Positions 23,761 through 35,714 of a stretch of DNA of 64,000 nucleotides are shown here, in pieces (position 1 is the stretch's first letter; each line of letters begins with the position of its first letter). The stretch is from Ornithodoros turicata (taxonomy: Eukaryota > Arthropoda > Arachnida > Ixodida > Argasidae), in assembly GCF_037126465.1 (NCBI RefSeq), contig NC_088202.1:127610123-127674122 (forward strand), written 5' to 3'. The translations under genes and the position numbers were made by a program. Below the pieces are notes generated by a model. The model was not told the DNA's origin, did not search any database, and saw nothing but the letters and a program-made list of their open reading frames with translations.

Positions 23761-26700
23761 CTAAAGACTGGACGTAAACACTACGCATAGAACGTGCTTT
23801 TATTAGGACTGCACTTGACCGATGGCAACAATAGTCACCGCATGGCTGCAGAGCTGACCGTAGCTCATGCGGTCAACACGCGCGCATTGTATAATAAATG
23901 TCCACATGCTGCCGGCTACAATTCGGCGTCAAATATCAAAATCAATTCACATTGCTTACAGCTTACATTCTGCCTTCATACCACGGCATATTTTTAAACC
24001 ACCATGTCGTACAATGTTTTAGTGTATAACGAAGTCTGCTAGTAGAGTTTTCCTAATTCACTTTCATCTTGCGTTAGCATATTCTTTTGCACATTTTCTG
24101 CGTGATTATTTAAAGCTACATCAGTCGCATGATATCAACTAGATTACTATCAATATGTGCTGCTGGGTTCGATTTTAAGCATACAGCTTTCTGAGTATAC
24201 AACGCTGAACTAATGTTATTCGCCTTCATGCGGATCAGGCATATTATACTCGTACATTCCAGTCTGCATAACCTGAACCCGAGTGGAAGTGAGAGTTGCA
24301 GTGGAGAGGCGACATCTGTTCCGTTCTTTCATCGAGAAAGAGCGGAACCATTATTCTTAGTGAAAGATGCACCAAAATCACGTTCTTCAGCACAATCATG
24401 CTATGACAACCCGTTCACACCAAACGCAAACAATAGCATACACTCTAACCCCAGAATCATGATCGGCCCGCACAAATGCAACCGGCTTTATTTGCGAGGA
24501 CAGACGCACAGAGTTCATCTGCGGTCTCTCCCCTACCGCGACCGCTGGAAGTCTTGCAGTGCACCGTTACTGAACGCTGCATGAAGCCCAACGCATTTGC
24601 TGGGAAAATGCGGGTCATAAATATGCTCGGGCCTTGCGCTGCCCCATCTGGGAAAGTCTTTATTGCGTGGACGTTGGTCTCTGCGCTATTCAGAGAAGCA
24701 CTGGCCCCCTTCCAATAATGCGACGCTTTACGAGAGGAAAACGATATGTTCCCGTCACCGCTGGATAGAGGGGTGTATGCGCCTAAATATAGCGGAAGAT
24801 TGAGTTAGATACGGCAGCAGGTGTTTTCTGTCTTGAAATGCAAGCCGATTAGTGGTTGGCTGCCGGCACTGCTGCTGATCTCAATTGTAGGCAAGCACCC
24901 TTCCTCAGTCTTGCATTTGATAAAGAGTAGGGTTAACTAGCTCTAAAGTGTCGCTGCTTGCTTTAGCATTATTTCTTTTTTTTTTTTCCTGAGTGAGGTT
25001 GGCGAGGTTGCCACGAGAGTGCCACGTGCAACAAAGATGCCTGTCTGGAAGGCTAGACGCAAGAATGATCTCTACAGATCTGTGGCAAAACGTATGCATA
25101 GCAGCGGTCACGACTGGACACTAGCGCCTGATAGCAGACCTCAGAGATTCCTAGACAGACAAACATAGACTACTTTGAGATGGGGTTTGCAGGAGGCCGT
25201 CACGTGAATTGCTCTCTTTCGTATTACCTCAACGTCCGGGCGTATAGATGCAATAGAACAAGAAAGAGACAACATAAAAAAGAAAAAGGACCAGAAGTTC
25301 TATAATATCTTGGACGTACCGCACTTGCGCCAATCTTGACAATTGAAGATTGGCTTAGTACGTGCTGACACAATGATGCGCATTACCAAAGTCATTAGTG
25401 TCACGGGTCACAAGGGCTCATAAGAGACGCGGAAGCATTTTTTATCTGTGGATTATTTGCTCATGTCGATGATTTGTTTTGTGGATTATTTGGATTATTA
25501 TGCGAGCACTCGGCGCACACGCTCTTATGTTCGTCGCAGAACACAAATTTATCATGCCTCATATTATCCTACATGAGAAACGTGTACCATGCCACCAAAT
25601 TGTTGGAGTCTCTATGGCTGGGTTTGACCCCACATGTCTGAAATGAGCCGGTATAGACGGGTTGCCTCTTGGCTGACACCACGAAGCGATTTCAGCTGTG
25701 AGCCGAGCAGATTTAAGAATTTATTACATGAAAGCTGTTTCATCGTTTTTTTTTTTCTTTTTCTTTGCCGGTCTGAGCTGTGGAGGCCGTCGTCAAGCTG
25801 CAACTACTGCGTTCTTCCCGGCACGATGTACAATTCCACAATGAAATTAAGTTGGATTGAATCTCATCCCCTCACTGCCTATATAGTGATACATGCAACC
25901 CGCTCTCCCAGTCTCTGTCTTCTGAAGCCGATTCCACCCATTGGATGGCTCACGTATATTTCTTTTCCATTCATTCTTTTTAGTATACAACCTATCTGCA
26001 AGGACTTTGGATTCTTTCGTCACGTACAAGCATTTCCCACTCTCAACGCAGACTGACTCTGCGACGCTGCAGAAACCTACCGCAACGACCCCTTCCGGCA
26101 ACTTTACGATGTATTGTTCTGCTAACAAATGCACGCCACACCAAAGCCCGCTGCCACCAACCATCCAACGCTTCTTCAGGGACAACGCCTTAATTCCTCT
26201 CGCTCTCACGACGGTGGTGTACAAACACCTTCCTTTGAGCGTCATCCCAAGAAAGAATACCGAGCAGCACGCTCAAGTGTTTGCCCTGAATTCCAGCCCT
26301 CCAATGAGTTCGCCCACGCTGACACCAAATAAGGACGCCTCGGGCTATGTTGACTATCCTGGCCGGTCAGCCTGTAATTAAACACGTCTTCGCCATGCGG
26401 AATATATATGACCTGAAATGATCAATAATGCAGGTAGTGCGCTATGGACGTTTCTATTTTATCGTTCTTGCAGCAGCTGCAGGGCCGGTCTGCCAAATGT
26501 GGCCGTTTGCTGACCACTGTATCGCCCATCGTTCCTCTGCTGTTTGTCTGGTGTCACTGTACATTACGTAATGTGGGGCGTCTCTAAAGTACAAATGCAT
26601 TATTCATGGCTATGCCGATACTGCGTCTTCACTCAGTAATAGAGGGCACGAATTTTTAGCGACGCCCGCAACCCGCATTTTACGCGTGGGAGTAGTAGAG

Positions 26701-27261
26701 AGAGAGGACGAAGAACAATGATACGATTTTCCTCGTCGTCGATAGGAGCAGCAAATAGCAAAGATAAGAAATAATCTTGTGTGTGGTGCACTTGCACACC
26801 GCCGGACTGACAAATCGTACGTTATTGCAACGTTCGAAACCACAGTACATTAGGTAATATTAAGCGAGTGCTGCCGGCAGCTAGCCGGTTGAGTTTAATA
26901 TCGTATTTCAGCCTAGCCACGCAATTCGACTGAGTGCACAGTCAAGTTTGTTAATTAGTACAAACTCCGGCAATCTGTTCGCGACAGGAACATGGAAAAT
27001 TTGCATTTCATTTGGGAGCCATATTGATTTCCTGATTCACGACTAATGCAACAAATAGCCGCAGTCATCTCGCATAGTGCGAGCAAAGAGGCTTTATGCA
27101 GAGTGTGTTTCAGAAAATTTATTCAACTACTCACACTATGGAGCACACTAATACACCATTTGGGATTAGTTACAATGCAGAAGCTACGATGTATATGCAG
27201 AGTTTGCACGTCCTAGGGTATACAGAGTTAACGGTAAGAGTATGGACACCGCTTGTGCGTG
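23761..27261. other. unassigned sequence, possibly including LTR
   Basis: The first few hundred bases may be the LTR belonging to the primer-binding site at 23730-23753. The rest holds no recognised gene. Competing frames of 132 and 146 codons at 25847-26381 lie on opposite strands and match nothing known to me. Confidence 0.35.
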
Positions 27262-27900
27262 TCAGTGGTACTGAATTTTTATTTATTTATTTATATACCT
27301 CAAATGCCAAGAGGTATTACGTGAGGGGGGTTAAGACAAAAAAGAGGGAACAAATAGTAACAGAAACGAACATGAGACAAATAGCACGCAAACAGTTAAG
27401 AAACAAATCATAACAGAAACGAACATGAGACAAATAGCACGCAAACAGTTAAGAAACAAATCATAACAAGTACAACATTTCGCACTGCTTCACAAAATGT
27501 TCATGAGATGCTGAAGCTACAACATTCGCAGGGAGGACATTCCACTCACGAATGGATGTTTGCATTGAGAAGTAACAAAAGTAATTAGTGTAACCAAAAG
27601 CTGCTTGCAGTTTACATTAATGATCAACTCGGCTTGAGGAGTGATGTGCCACTTGCAAATAATGACACCCATGATGGAAAAGTTTATACATGAATGAGAG
27701 TCTCCGTATTTTTCTTCGATTTTCTAAGAGAGGGATGAGTTGCATTTTTTTTAAATCTGTGATACTCTGATGGGCTCTCTACAAATGCCACGGCTTTTTC
27801 AACTCTGCAACACGAAAGCGTTTTTTAGAGATCCAGAAGAGAGTTGCAAATAAGACCAATAGTCGATCTGTCAAATGAAGGAAAGCGCCAAAGGTTTCAG
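27262..27900 (-). repeat. LINE 3' region (minus strand)
   Basis: Starts with TTTTTATTTATTTATTTATA on the plus strand, then ACCTCAAATGCC and GAGGTATTACGTGAGGGG. In ticks, non-LTR elements often end in a (TTTA)n tail preceded by this kind of GTAATACCTC segment, seen here in reverse. The interior has no intact frame. A related tail is near 54285-54345. Confidence 0.55.
27358..27463. repeat. perfect tandem duplication of a 53-bp unit
   Basis: The unit beginning TAACAGAAACGAACATGAG and ending AAGAAACAAATCA occurs twice back to back (27358-27410 and 27411-27463) without a mismatch, then starts again as TAACA. Identity implies a recent local duplication or an assembly effect. Confidence 0.95.
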
Positions 27901-27994
27901 TCAGGGTATAGATGAGGCGCAAGCTTGTACAAGATACCGGAAAGAGTATAAGTTATGTCACTAAGTGTCCGGCCAAAAAGTAACCGGATAGAGT

Positions 27995-28140
27995 ACTAAA
28001 TTCTCGAACTCGAAAAGTATTTGAGCAGGATACTAAATACTCACAAGAGTAACTCGTTGTATTCAAGATACTATCAAGCTACGATTTGTAAAATTTACTG
28101 TCAAACGAAAAAAAAAGTTGAAATAGAAACACATATGGTT
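27995..28140. repeat. fragment related to the AAAATACTT hAT family
   Basis: Motifs AAAAGTATTTGAG, ATACTAAATACTC and GTATTCAAGATACT resemble the subterminal repeats of the hAT element at 40729-41524. Similar pieces occur near 29500-29567 and 30311-30360, suggesting an older element later split by the insertions between 28158 and 30310. Its ends cannot be placed. Confidence 0.4.
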
Positions 28141-28157
28141 CGGATAATTTCGTTTTT

Positions 28158-28468
28158 ATGCTGTGCTTTCTTAGTGACTCCTGGAGAACTGGTGTCTTGC
28201 CTGACGTATGGAAAGCGGCTCGTGTTGTCGCAGTTTTGAAGCCAGGGAAGTCGCCAAGAGAGCTGGCTTCATTTCGTCCCATTAGCTTCACCAGCTGTGT
28301 GGGCAAAGTAATGGAAAGGCTAATATTGAACCGCCATGACTGGTTTCTGGAGTCCCAGAGGATCCTACACCCGGCGCAGTCAGGTTTCAGGAGAGCTCGT
28401 TGTACCATGGATTGTGTCTTGAATGTGGTAACCCACGCGGAACAGGCTAGATCGGAAGGTCTACTAAC
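28158..28468 (+). pseudogene. non-LTR retrotransposon reverse transcriptase fragment (N-terminal part)
   Basis: An uninterrupted stretch of about 104 codons matches the start of the RT domain in I/Jockey-type LINEs: SDSWRTGVLPDVWKAARVVA, then LKPGKSPRELASFRPISFTS, CVGKVMERL and HPAQSGFRRARCTMD. These correspond to RT motifs 0-2 (the RPISLTS and GFRxxRS regions). The catalytic FADD box and everything after it is missing; the frame stops where the hAT-like element at 28469 begins. It differs from the LINE at 51.5-55.8 kb. It is long and open, so this fragment is relatively young or fortuitously spared. Confidence 0.85.
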
Positions 28469-29296
28469 CATAGATGGAGAAGTTACCCGTCAAAAAGAAC
28501 TCGTTACAATTTAAGTTACAGTGTGCAAAATGTAACTAAATTAATAACGAAGTTCCTCAGCTTCGAAGGAGTTACTTCCAAGTTACTTCGGACGCAAAAT
28601 AGCATTACGCAGGTGCAGCGCGCGTGAGCAGTTGAGTTAGACCTTGAGTTGCCTGCGGAGGAGTGCAACACGCTTAGATCGTTTTCGTTTATGCCCAACA
28701 ATAGACCTCTCCCTGTTTGTAAACAAATGACGTCATAGTGTTCAATAGCGCCAAAATTTGGTGGAATTGAACTACGCTCAAAGCTACAGGTGAACAAGGT
28801 CGCGAACGAAAGCCACGGTCTTGAGGGGATTACGACATGGTCCCTGAAAGGGACGCGACCATCGGTCCTACTTTTCGTTCAGTGGGAGACAGCGAACAAA
28901 TGCCCGTTCGTGGAACTTAGCCGTCCTTCCGATTTGTTTCGATTTTAGTCGGTTTCGGTCTGTGTATCCGAACGCTTTGCTTCTTACTCCCTATGGGCGC
29001 ACAATGGTTTAGCTTCATTTCAGTGGCAGCGGTTCTTACTTCCTGAATATACTGTCACTGATTGAATATCACGTTCTGTGACATAAAATACCGTGAAAGA
29101 ACCGGAGAGAAAGCAAGAAAATAAGTGGACGTGAGTGAAAAGCGAGTTAAAAGTAACTTGGAACTTAAGTTACTTCGGTAAAGTTACCTGAAAAAAGAAC
29201 GAGTTCCTCTGAAAGTCACCACGGCGCAAAAGTACCGAGTTAAGTTATAAGTTACAAAAAAAAAAGGAACTTAGTTACAGTAACGAGTTACCTCGA
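28469..29296 (-). mobile_element. hAT-like element, GTAACTCGTTAC family (right end truncated)
   Basis: The left end CATAGATGGAGAAGTTACCC matches the inverted right end of the element at 34642-35706 (CAGAGATGGGGAAGTTATTC), so this copy lies in the opposite orientation. The other side contains GTTACAGTAACGAGTTACCT near 29274-29293, equal to the inverted left subterminal block of that copy, but the extreme terminus is missing. No transposase is recognisable inside. It abuts the RT fragment directly. Confidence 0.6.
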
Positions 29297-29567
29297 ACTA
29301 AATCTAAGGCGCCTCCCACATTTGCAGGCTACGCCGCAGAATGACGGTGGCACCATGGAGATCTGAGATGACGAAGAAACAGACTAAGTTAATCTCTTTC
29401 TCGACCTTCCTATCTCCCGACACACCACATATACATTGGATGATGATGAGGAGGGCGATCCACCGCCGAAAAAAAAAAAAAAAACTAAAATGGAGCATAC
29501 TGTAGGAGTAAATTCAGAAATGAGTACAAGTTAGTGCCAAAAAGTATTTAGGCTAACATAATAAATA

Positions 29568-30310
29568 CAGTCATGTCTCACTTATCCGGACACCTCGGGA
29601 GTCATCTCTTTTCGTCCGGATAACGAATTTCTGGATAAGCGAATCGAGCAAAAACCGAAAACTTAGGAGACCTCTTTATTGCTCCAGAAGAAAGCAAACG
29701 AGGAAAAGGAGGACGAGGGTAACTGTTACATCAAAAAGTCATGCAAAATGGGCTGCTTTAAACTAGTAGGCATGTGTGACAAGTGTGACATAAGTTCGCT
29801 CACCGCCACGCTACTGGCACATGTTTTTTTTTATATCAGCTCCGGCACATCATCAATGGTGCCCGCTTCATCTTTGTGCCAGACATCGTTACACTGCACC
29901 TGAGCTAGGATGACATCATCCGCCAATGGAGCACGGGTGTCTGATGTGTCGTTATCCGCAACCAAGTTCTCCCCTCTGTTTTCCGTTCCCTCTGGATGCA
30001 ACGTGCGGGTAGCTCGTTGAAGCTCAGCAAGTGCGATGTCGTCTTCGGCTTCGGCTTCCGCTTTTGGAGCATGGAGACGAGCACGAAAGCCCAGATCCTC
30101 GCCAGCAGAGGCCGTTGACACATTTCGGGATAAGCGAATCAGAATGACGTAGGCTCTGGACCATTGGCCCCCGTTCTTGCTGTCCGGATACGGGTAACGA
30201 ATTCCGGATAACCGAGGCAAAATCCAATGGTAGCAAGTTCGTTCCCGGTAATGTAGTCGGGATAACGAGTTTTCCGGATATCTGAATTCCGGATAAACGA
30301 GGCACGACTG
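29568..30310. mobile_element. pogo/Tigger-type deletion derivative 2 (743 bp)
   Basis: Terminal repeats CAGTCATGTCTCACTTATCC (left) and the complement of GGATAAACGAGGCACGACTG (right) match at most positions, and both continue into GGA. TA lies before the left end (29566-29567); the right flank reads GG, so the duplication is lost there. Internal TCCGGATA/CCGGATAACGA repeats cluster near both ends. It keeps only an acidic transposase tail on the minus strand. It is clearly older or more divergent than the copy at 10522-11372. Confidence 0.8.
29831..30070 (-). pseudogene. acidic C-terminal tail of a pogo/Tigger transposase
   Basis: Within a longer minus-strand frame (29831-30328), the part reading AEAEAEDDIALAELQ, then NLVADNDTSDTRAPLADDVI and further acidic residues aligns in character and position with the tail at 10745-10945 (VDVDKDDDACAAMTDD). 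The upstream part of the frame is a translation of the element's terminal TCCGGATA repeats, not protein. DNA-binding and DDE domains are deleted. Confidence 0.55.
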
Positions 30311-30399
30311 GCCTTTTAAAGGTATCAAGTTACTCGGAAAATTATTTTTAGAGTACAGTATACCATTTTTAAGTTGCGTGCAACTCTGGATGAGCGTAC

Positions 30400-31280
30400 T
30401 AAAGTATCAACGGGACTGTTTCACGCTCTTTTGTGCAGCGAAGGGTAACGGACGTGTTTTCGTTGCTATTTCCATTTTTGGTTCAGCAATAGTTTTGTTT
30501 CCATTATCCGTTTCTCATCCGGCCTTTCAATTCCGTTTCCGTTCCGTTCCGTTCCCGTTACTGTTTCCGGTAATGGAACGAATGTTCACAGAGCTGCGGG
30601 AAGAGAACCGGTTCAGCTCTGTCAGCACTCCGTTTTGCCCAAGTCCTGATTCGGTGTCACGCGTACAAACTACACAACAAATTCCGCATCGGTGTGATGA
30701 GCACATCTTGTAGGATTAAAAAAAAATATGTAGAAATATGTCTCCATCCCGTAGAGTGTCGTGCTGAGACTCTGATTCTGCAACTCAATATGGGCGTAGC
30801 CAGACCTCCATCCAATGTCTGATTCACGGGCGGACGCTCTCAGTAGTAAACTATACTGTCATAGCCGCACTGAAATGAAAAAAATAAAAATAAAAAACGT
30901 AGTCTTGCCTCCTCGTGCTATGTCGTGGAGTTGAGTCGTGGAGTCCGTTATGTAGGTCGCGTGTGTTGACGTCATGAGTTATGAGGACTGGGACGAGTAG
31001 GCGACGGGTGCGCGCTCGAGATCCAATATTGCGCTTTCCATGTTCTCTTGTAGTATTCCAGGCCTATATTACAACCAGTGGAGCCATCAAAATACAAAAA
31101 TAAAATGAAAAGTCACTCCCGTCATCGTACAAGAGGAAGAGCCATTACCTGAATTCAATACCGGACGATCATTTTAATAGGGCACGGTGGTATATACGTT
31201 TCCGTTATCGTTACCGTCTTCAATATCGGTAATATACATTTTCTGTTTCCGTTACCATTACCGCTCCCTGGTTTTGCGAA
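30400..31280. repeat. TTACCGTTACCG-rich region, probable degenerate DNA element
   Basis: Two arms, about 30440-30580 and 31190-31275, are rich in variants of TTCCGTTACCGTTA and separated by about 600 bases. This arrangement resembles the subterminal repeats of the other hAT elements in the window, but I cannot find a TIR or target duplication. Confidence 0.35.
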
Positions 31281-34200
31281 TGCCACACACATCTCTGTCA
31301 CCAATCTGCAGCCCTGCTCCTCGAACAGCAGGGCCGATTTACGTAACTCCTGTAACGTCCCCGTGATTGCCGAAGACAGTCGACCTGATCTGCAAGAGCA
31401 CGGCTGCCGTTGACGGCGTTAGGAGAGGTCGTTCTCTAATTGGTGTTGTGAAATTGCCAAACGAGCGGCGACGGCGTCTTATTCTGCCGGTCCCAAAGAC
31501 ACAGGGAGCCTCAAACCTGTTGCTCTGTAGCATAGCACACGACAATCACTGTGACGCAACGCCCGGATAAATGATAGGATCGACCCTGATTTTCATCTGT
31601 CGCATTATCTGCTGGCAGCTTGTGAGTCAAGTTGGTGCTTGCGTCACGTACGTGTTCATGAGAATAACATGGATGTGATCAGTGAATGATACTTATGTTT
31701 GGTGGTCAATAGGTGAACTTCGTTTTCCATTGAAACGCATGTATTATTAGCACCAACAATTCCACAATGCGCCTTTTTGCCATTTCGTATACGATAACGG
31801 AATTATTTTTAATATGCCGTTTTTTGCGCATCACATTTTTCACAACACGTTAGCTTTCCTTCCATTATGTCTGATAATGTAGCCTAACGACCCGTGACTC
31901 GTATCATGGACAGGTGCTATTAATGGCCAATTTATGTGTTGCTTACTACTGCAGTATAAGAAATGAGGGTTGTTTGACATATGTTTCACTTTTCAAATAA
32001 GAAAGTGCTCATTCACAGTTCTTTAGAGTGCTGATTTACAGCTATAGTGCAGACTTCGATGACGATCCCGTCCAACGGCCTTACTTTGTGGTTGTCGTAA
32101 GATTCGATTCCCTTGATCTCCTTGTATGCTTATAATCTTTCTTCACTGTTTTTATACGTCGCTTACATTTTCCCTGCGTGTCCATTATGATGAAACTAAA
32201 ATTCTTGTTGCCATTCTGTGGCCTTAGTAGCTAGTACGCCAGTAAAACCCAAATCAAATCAAATGTTGCTATTCTGTGTGATTAGATGTGTTGTGGCAGT
32301 CGTTGTTAATGGGTGCCACGTTGTATGTTGCAAGGGATGTACTCACCAGGCAGTTGAAAAACCAATAGAAAAAAACCCGATCTCATATTTTACATGTTAT
32401 CCATTTTATTTTTCTTCAAACAATCATATTTTACTCGCACTTGGTAAAGTACTGATGAATGTTGCTTAAACTACATTAGAATTTTTCTAACAATAAACGT
32501 ATACTATTTCGCTCGTCGTAATCATCTTCATCCGCAACATATCAGCTTCACTCATCGGGCCTCTAAACGCGCACCATGTACCAACCGTAGGCACGCGATT
32601 AGTGTTGCATCATAAAGGTTATGTTAGCTCACACGACGATTGAAAATGTTCTAAAGTTAATCGCTTGCTGCTCTGTTTCTATCTATATTCTCGGAGCACT
32701 TCGGTACAGAAGATGGAGGGTCTTGGTGCACAACCAAACACATTCCAAATATCTAAGATTGCCAATTATACATTAGCAGAACATAGTGTTTTATCGACAT
32801 GATACGGCGAACATTAAGACTTGGAGTCACCGGTCGTCGATGCGTCTGCACACGTTTCACGACAACCACCTCAAAATAGCCATGTAAGTAGAGAGTGTCA
32901 CGCTATAGAGGACGTTCACGTACAGCGCGAATTCTTTCGCAAGCCTCGTGCCATACAAGCGTTGCTTAATAACGTCAGCATTTCCTCCACACTTCGTTAC
33001 AGTGCACGACCGAGAGTCACGAGAGCGTCGGCGATTCTCACCGTCCCCGTGTATTTGCCATTCATCAAGGAACGAGTTGAACAAATTTAATCACGGTCCA
33101 CTCTAAGTCGACAAGCGACACGAAAGGTAAAGTACCCTTTTCGCCGAACCAGGACCATCGAAAGATGCTTCTCTGACACACGTTGACGTCGTAGACTAAT
33201 GGCGTATGGTCACGCACTGACCTTTCCGACCATATAGGTTGCGTTGCGTTTGACCTGGGAATATAGACGTAAATACCAAGATGCCAGGGAATATGATGCA
33301 TGTGCTTGTCCAGGTCGAAATTGCACCGAGGCATCTCGTGATCTGCCCCAGGTACGGCTCCGTGATCCCATTTGCTTCATAGAAATCCTTGGCTTCATTA
33401 TTTGTTTCTTCTCTTAGCCCCTGTCTCCGGGCAAGATGGCTAATGCAAGCTTTGTCCTATCCTACCACTCCCTGAAGGATATCACGACAACGCGTCTTTT
33501 TCTTTTTTCATTTCTAGGTTCTGCGCGACCTAAAGAAATGTACAAGAAAGAACTCCAACTCGATGGATGGAGTGATTGGGAATCGGTCACGCACTAGGTC
33601 TATCATCGAGGAGATTGGTCTCTAGATGATGATGTGTTTTGCTTCGAGGGCGTTGAGGGCATAGCGCCTGTTTTCCCCGTGTGCAAGACACGTTTCTGCC
33701 TTCTCAGGCGGTTTCTCAAAAGTAAACATTCGCAAGTGAAATACGGATGTGTCTTGGGCGTGATATGGGTCCGGTGTAGAGAACAGATGTTATCTTCTAA
33801 ACGTGGCTTATTTGTTGATGTATCTTGGTGGATTTGATTACCGTTGCGTGTGACTACGCGTTTGACGACTTGCCACGTCCAGCGCGGATTCAACCCTTTC
33901 TGCCTACTGCAATTTTAATATGTACGACTCACTGAGTCTTTGCTATTAGTTTAACGGCATTTTATATTACGGCATTCAATACGGCATTTGCTATTAGTTT
34001 AACGGTACTACCCCCTTTAATCACGACAACAACACATAATTTGTTGTATACAATAGAAACTTCTTGGTAGACCAGTATAGATTTCCGATGCATGCTTTAC
34101 ATGGGAAGTTCGTTCTCAAAGACTAAGCATATCTTCGTAAAAATGCTGGGAAGACACTGGGAGGTCATTAAGTATTTACAACTGTGGTTGAATTAAAGGC

Positions 34201-34346
34201 CCTATCACAACTTATGCGCCATACCGATCACTGGTTATCACAATACGTAGTTAGTAGCGCAATTCCTAAAAGACGAACCCGATGGAGAGTTTAGTACACA
34301 GGGATGCGGTGAAACGGGTATTTGGCACCGGACGTCCTGCGTCTGG
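31281..34346. other. unassigned sequence
   Basis: No recognised gene. AT-rich stretches lie near 31780-31850 and 32380-32500. A possible acceptor-like polypyrimidine tract ending TTTCTAG at about 33517 precedes a short open frame, but there is no supporting homology. Confidence 0.35.
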
Positions 34347-34505
34347 CACAGAGCAGCCATCTTCCATCGCCTTAGTAGATAATTCGCAGCAGCCAATAGA
34401 AGTCAATAAATGGTGGATGATCTGACGTCACAACACGTCAGAAGCTAGGGGCTGGGAGACGTCGCGGCCACTGCGCGCACTCTTGTACACTAACTTTCTC
34501 AGGGA
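34347..34505 (+). repeat. GCCATCTTCC interspersed repeat, copy 1
   Basis: Shares with 46500-46660 (same strand) and 59269-59383 (opposite strand) the order GCCATCYTCCMTCGCC, GATAATTC/GATTCTTCGCAGC, CAATAAA or CAATAGA, GACGTCAC, CGYCAGAAG and TGCGCGCAC. The class is unknown. Confidence 0.6.
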
Positions 34506-34641
34506 ATGCGTGCTTCCAAAAAAAAAAAAAAAAAAATCTTTCTCGTAGCAGTTCGTAAAAGAAGTTTATGTTCATATTATGAAGAAAACAAAAAAAGAAA
34601 ACAAGTTCGAGGTGCTTTCCATGCTCTCTTAACAGAAATAT

Positions 34642-35706
34642 CAGTGCTATTTGGTAACGGGTTACAGGTAACTCGTTACTGTAACTCACCTACTTTTTTC
34701 GGTAACTTTAACTTAACTCGTTGCTTTTCAGCTCCAGTAGGAAGAACTCGTTTCGTTCTTTTTGTTCGATTCTCGTCTACAAACATAAAGCACTACTTTG
34801 GGCTTGTTGGTGGTAAGACATGATGAGAATAAAAGCGCTGAAAATCAGACGTTTACACTTGGACCAAACACTGAAGACAACACAAACAAGGAGCGCTCGA
34901 GGCGCTCAGTGTTTCTAGTGCCTGGTGTTTTAGTGGTGTCTAGTTTTTAGTACTTTTGTCTACATACATCGCTGCCTAGTGAGACTCTAATGACTCACTT
35001 GTTGTTACGCGGTGTACGTTACAAATTCTCTTTCGGCCGTACATTAGGATGCTTAGGTGACACCCATCATAGCGACGGGCAGTTTATAATGACAGAGGGC
35101 ACTGTGTAGCCATTTCAAACTTGGCGCTGTTCTATGACATGTGCGTAGAGGACATCTCATGGAACCTAGACTTTGAATGCCAGCTTTATCCTGTGTTCCA
35201 AGAACCTTATTACGAGATCAGGACCACGACATTCCTTCATAAAGAAGCACATGAAGGTAGGCTTTTTTCGTCTTGTCAGATATTGGTATAGTTTTCATGT
35301 ATCAAAACGGTTATAAAACTTCTTGCACCACGCAGATCAGTACCTGAATTAATAATAGAAAGGTCAAGAAGTGAAAAGTGAAAAGGTTTGGTGTATGTAT
35401 TTCGTTAGGTTATTTATTAGGTTAGGTTATTAGATTAGGTAAGTTGTAACTTGAAAGGAACTCGTCACTTCTCCAATGTAGCTTAGGAACTTCAAGTTCG
35501 TTCGTTAGCTCGTTCGTTCGTTTTTTGTGGCAGTGTGTCATCATAACTGCGGTGAATGACCCACCACGACATCATCCCATTTATGTGTGCGTGTGTCAAG
35601 TTCGTTTTCATTACCTGTAAATTCGTTAGTAACTTAGTAAAATTTTTTGATAGTAACTTCGGTGATACCAACGAGTTCCTTTTAGCGAATAACTTCCCCA
35701 TCTCTG
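34642..35706. mobile_element. hAT-type non-autonomous element (1,065 bp)
   Basis: An 8-bp perfect target duplication AGAAATAT flanks it (34634-34641 and 35707-35714), the length typical of hAT transposons. The ends begin CAGTGC on the left and, inverted, CAGAGATGGGGAAG on the right; the CAG/CTG termini fit hAT. Subterminal regions repeat GTAACTCGTTAC and GTAACTT-like motifs, probable transposase-binding sites. No transposase domain is visible inside. Confidence 0.85.
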
Positions 35707-35714
35707 AGAAATAT

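Noticed and set aside
25847..26381. Opposed 132-codon (minus) and 146-codon (plus) frames
   Set aside because: Neither resembles a family I know. Overlap on both strands without homology is not enough to call a gene.
27358..27463. CRISPR-like or satellite array
   Set aside because: Only two units directly adjacent with no spacers, in a eukaryotic repeat context; a simple tandem duplication.
33500..33600. Candidate terminal exon after a TTTTCATTTCTAG acceptor-like tract
   Set aside because: The frame is about 25 codons, with no homology and no matching donor or upstream exon identified.
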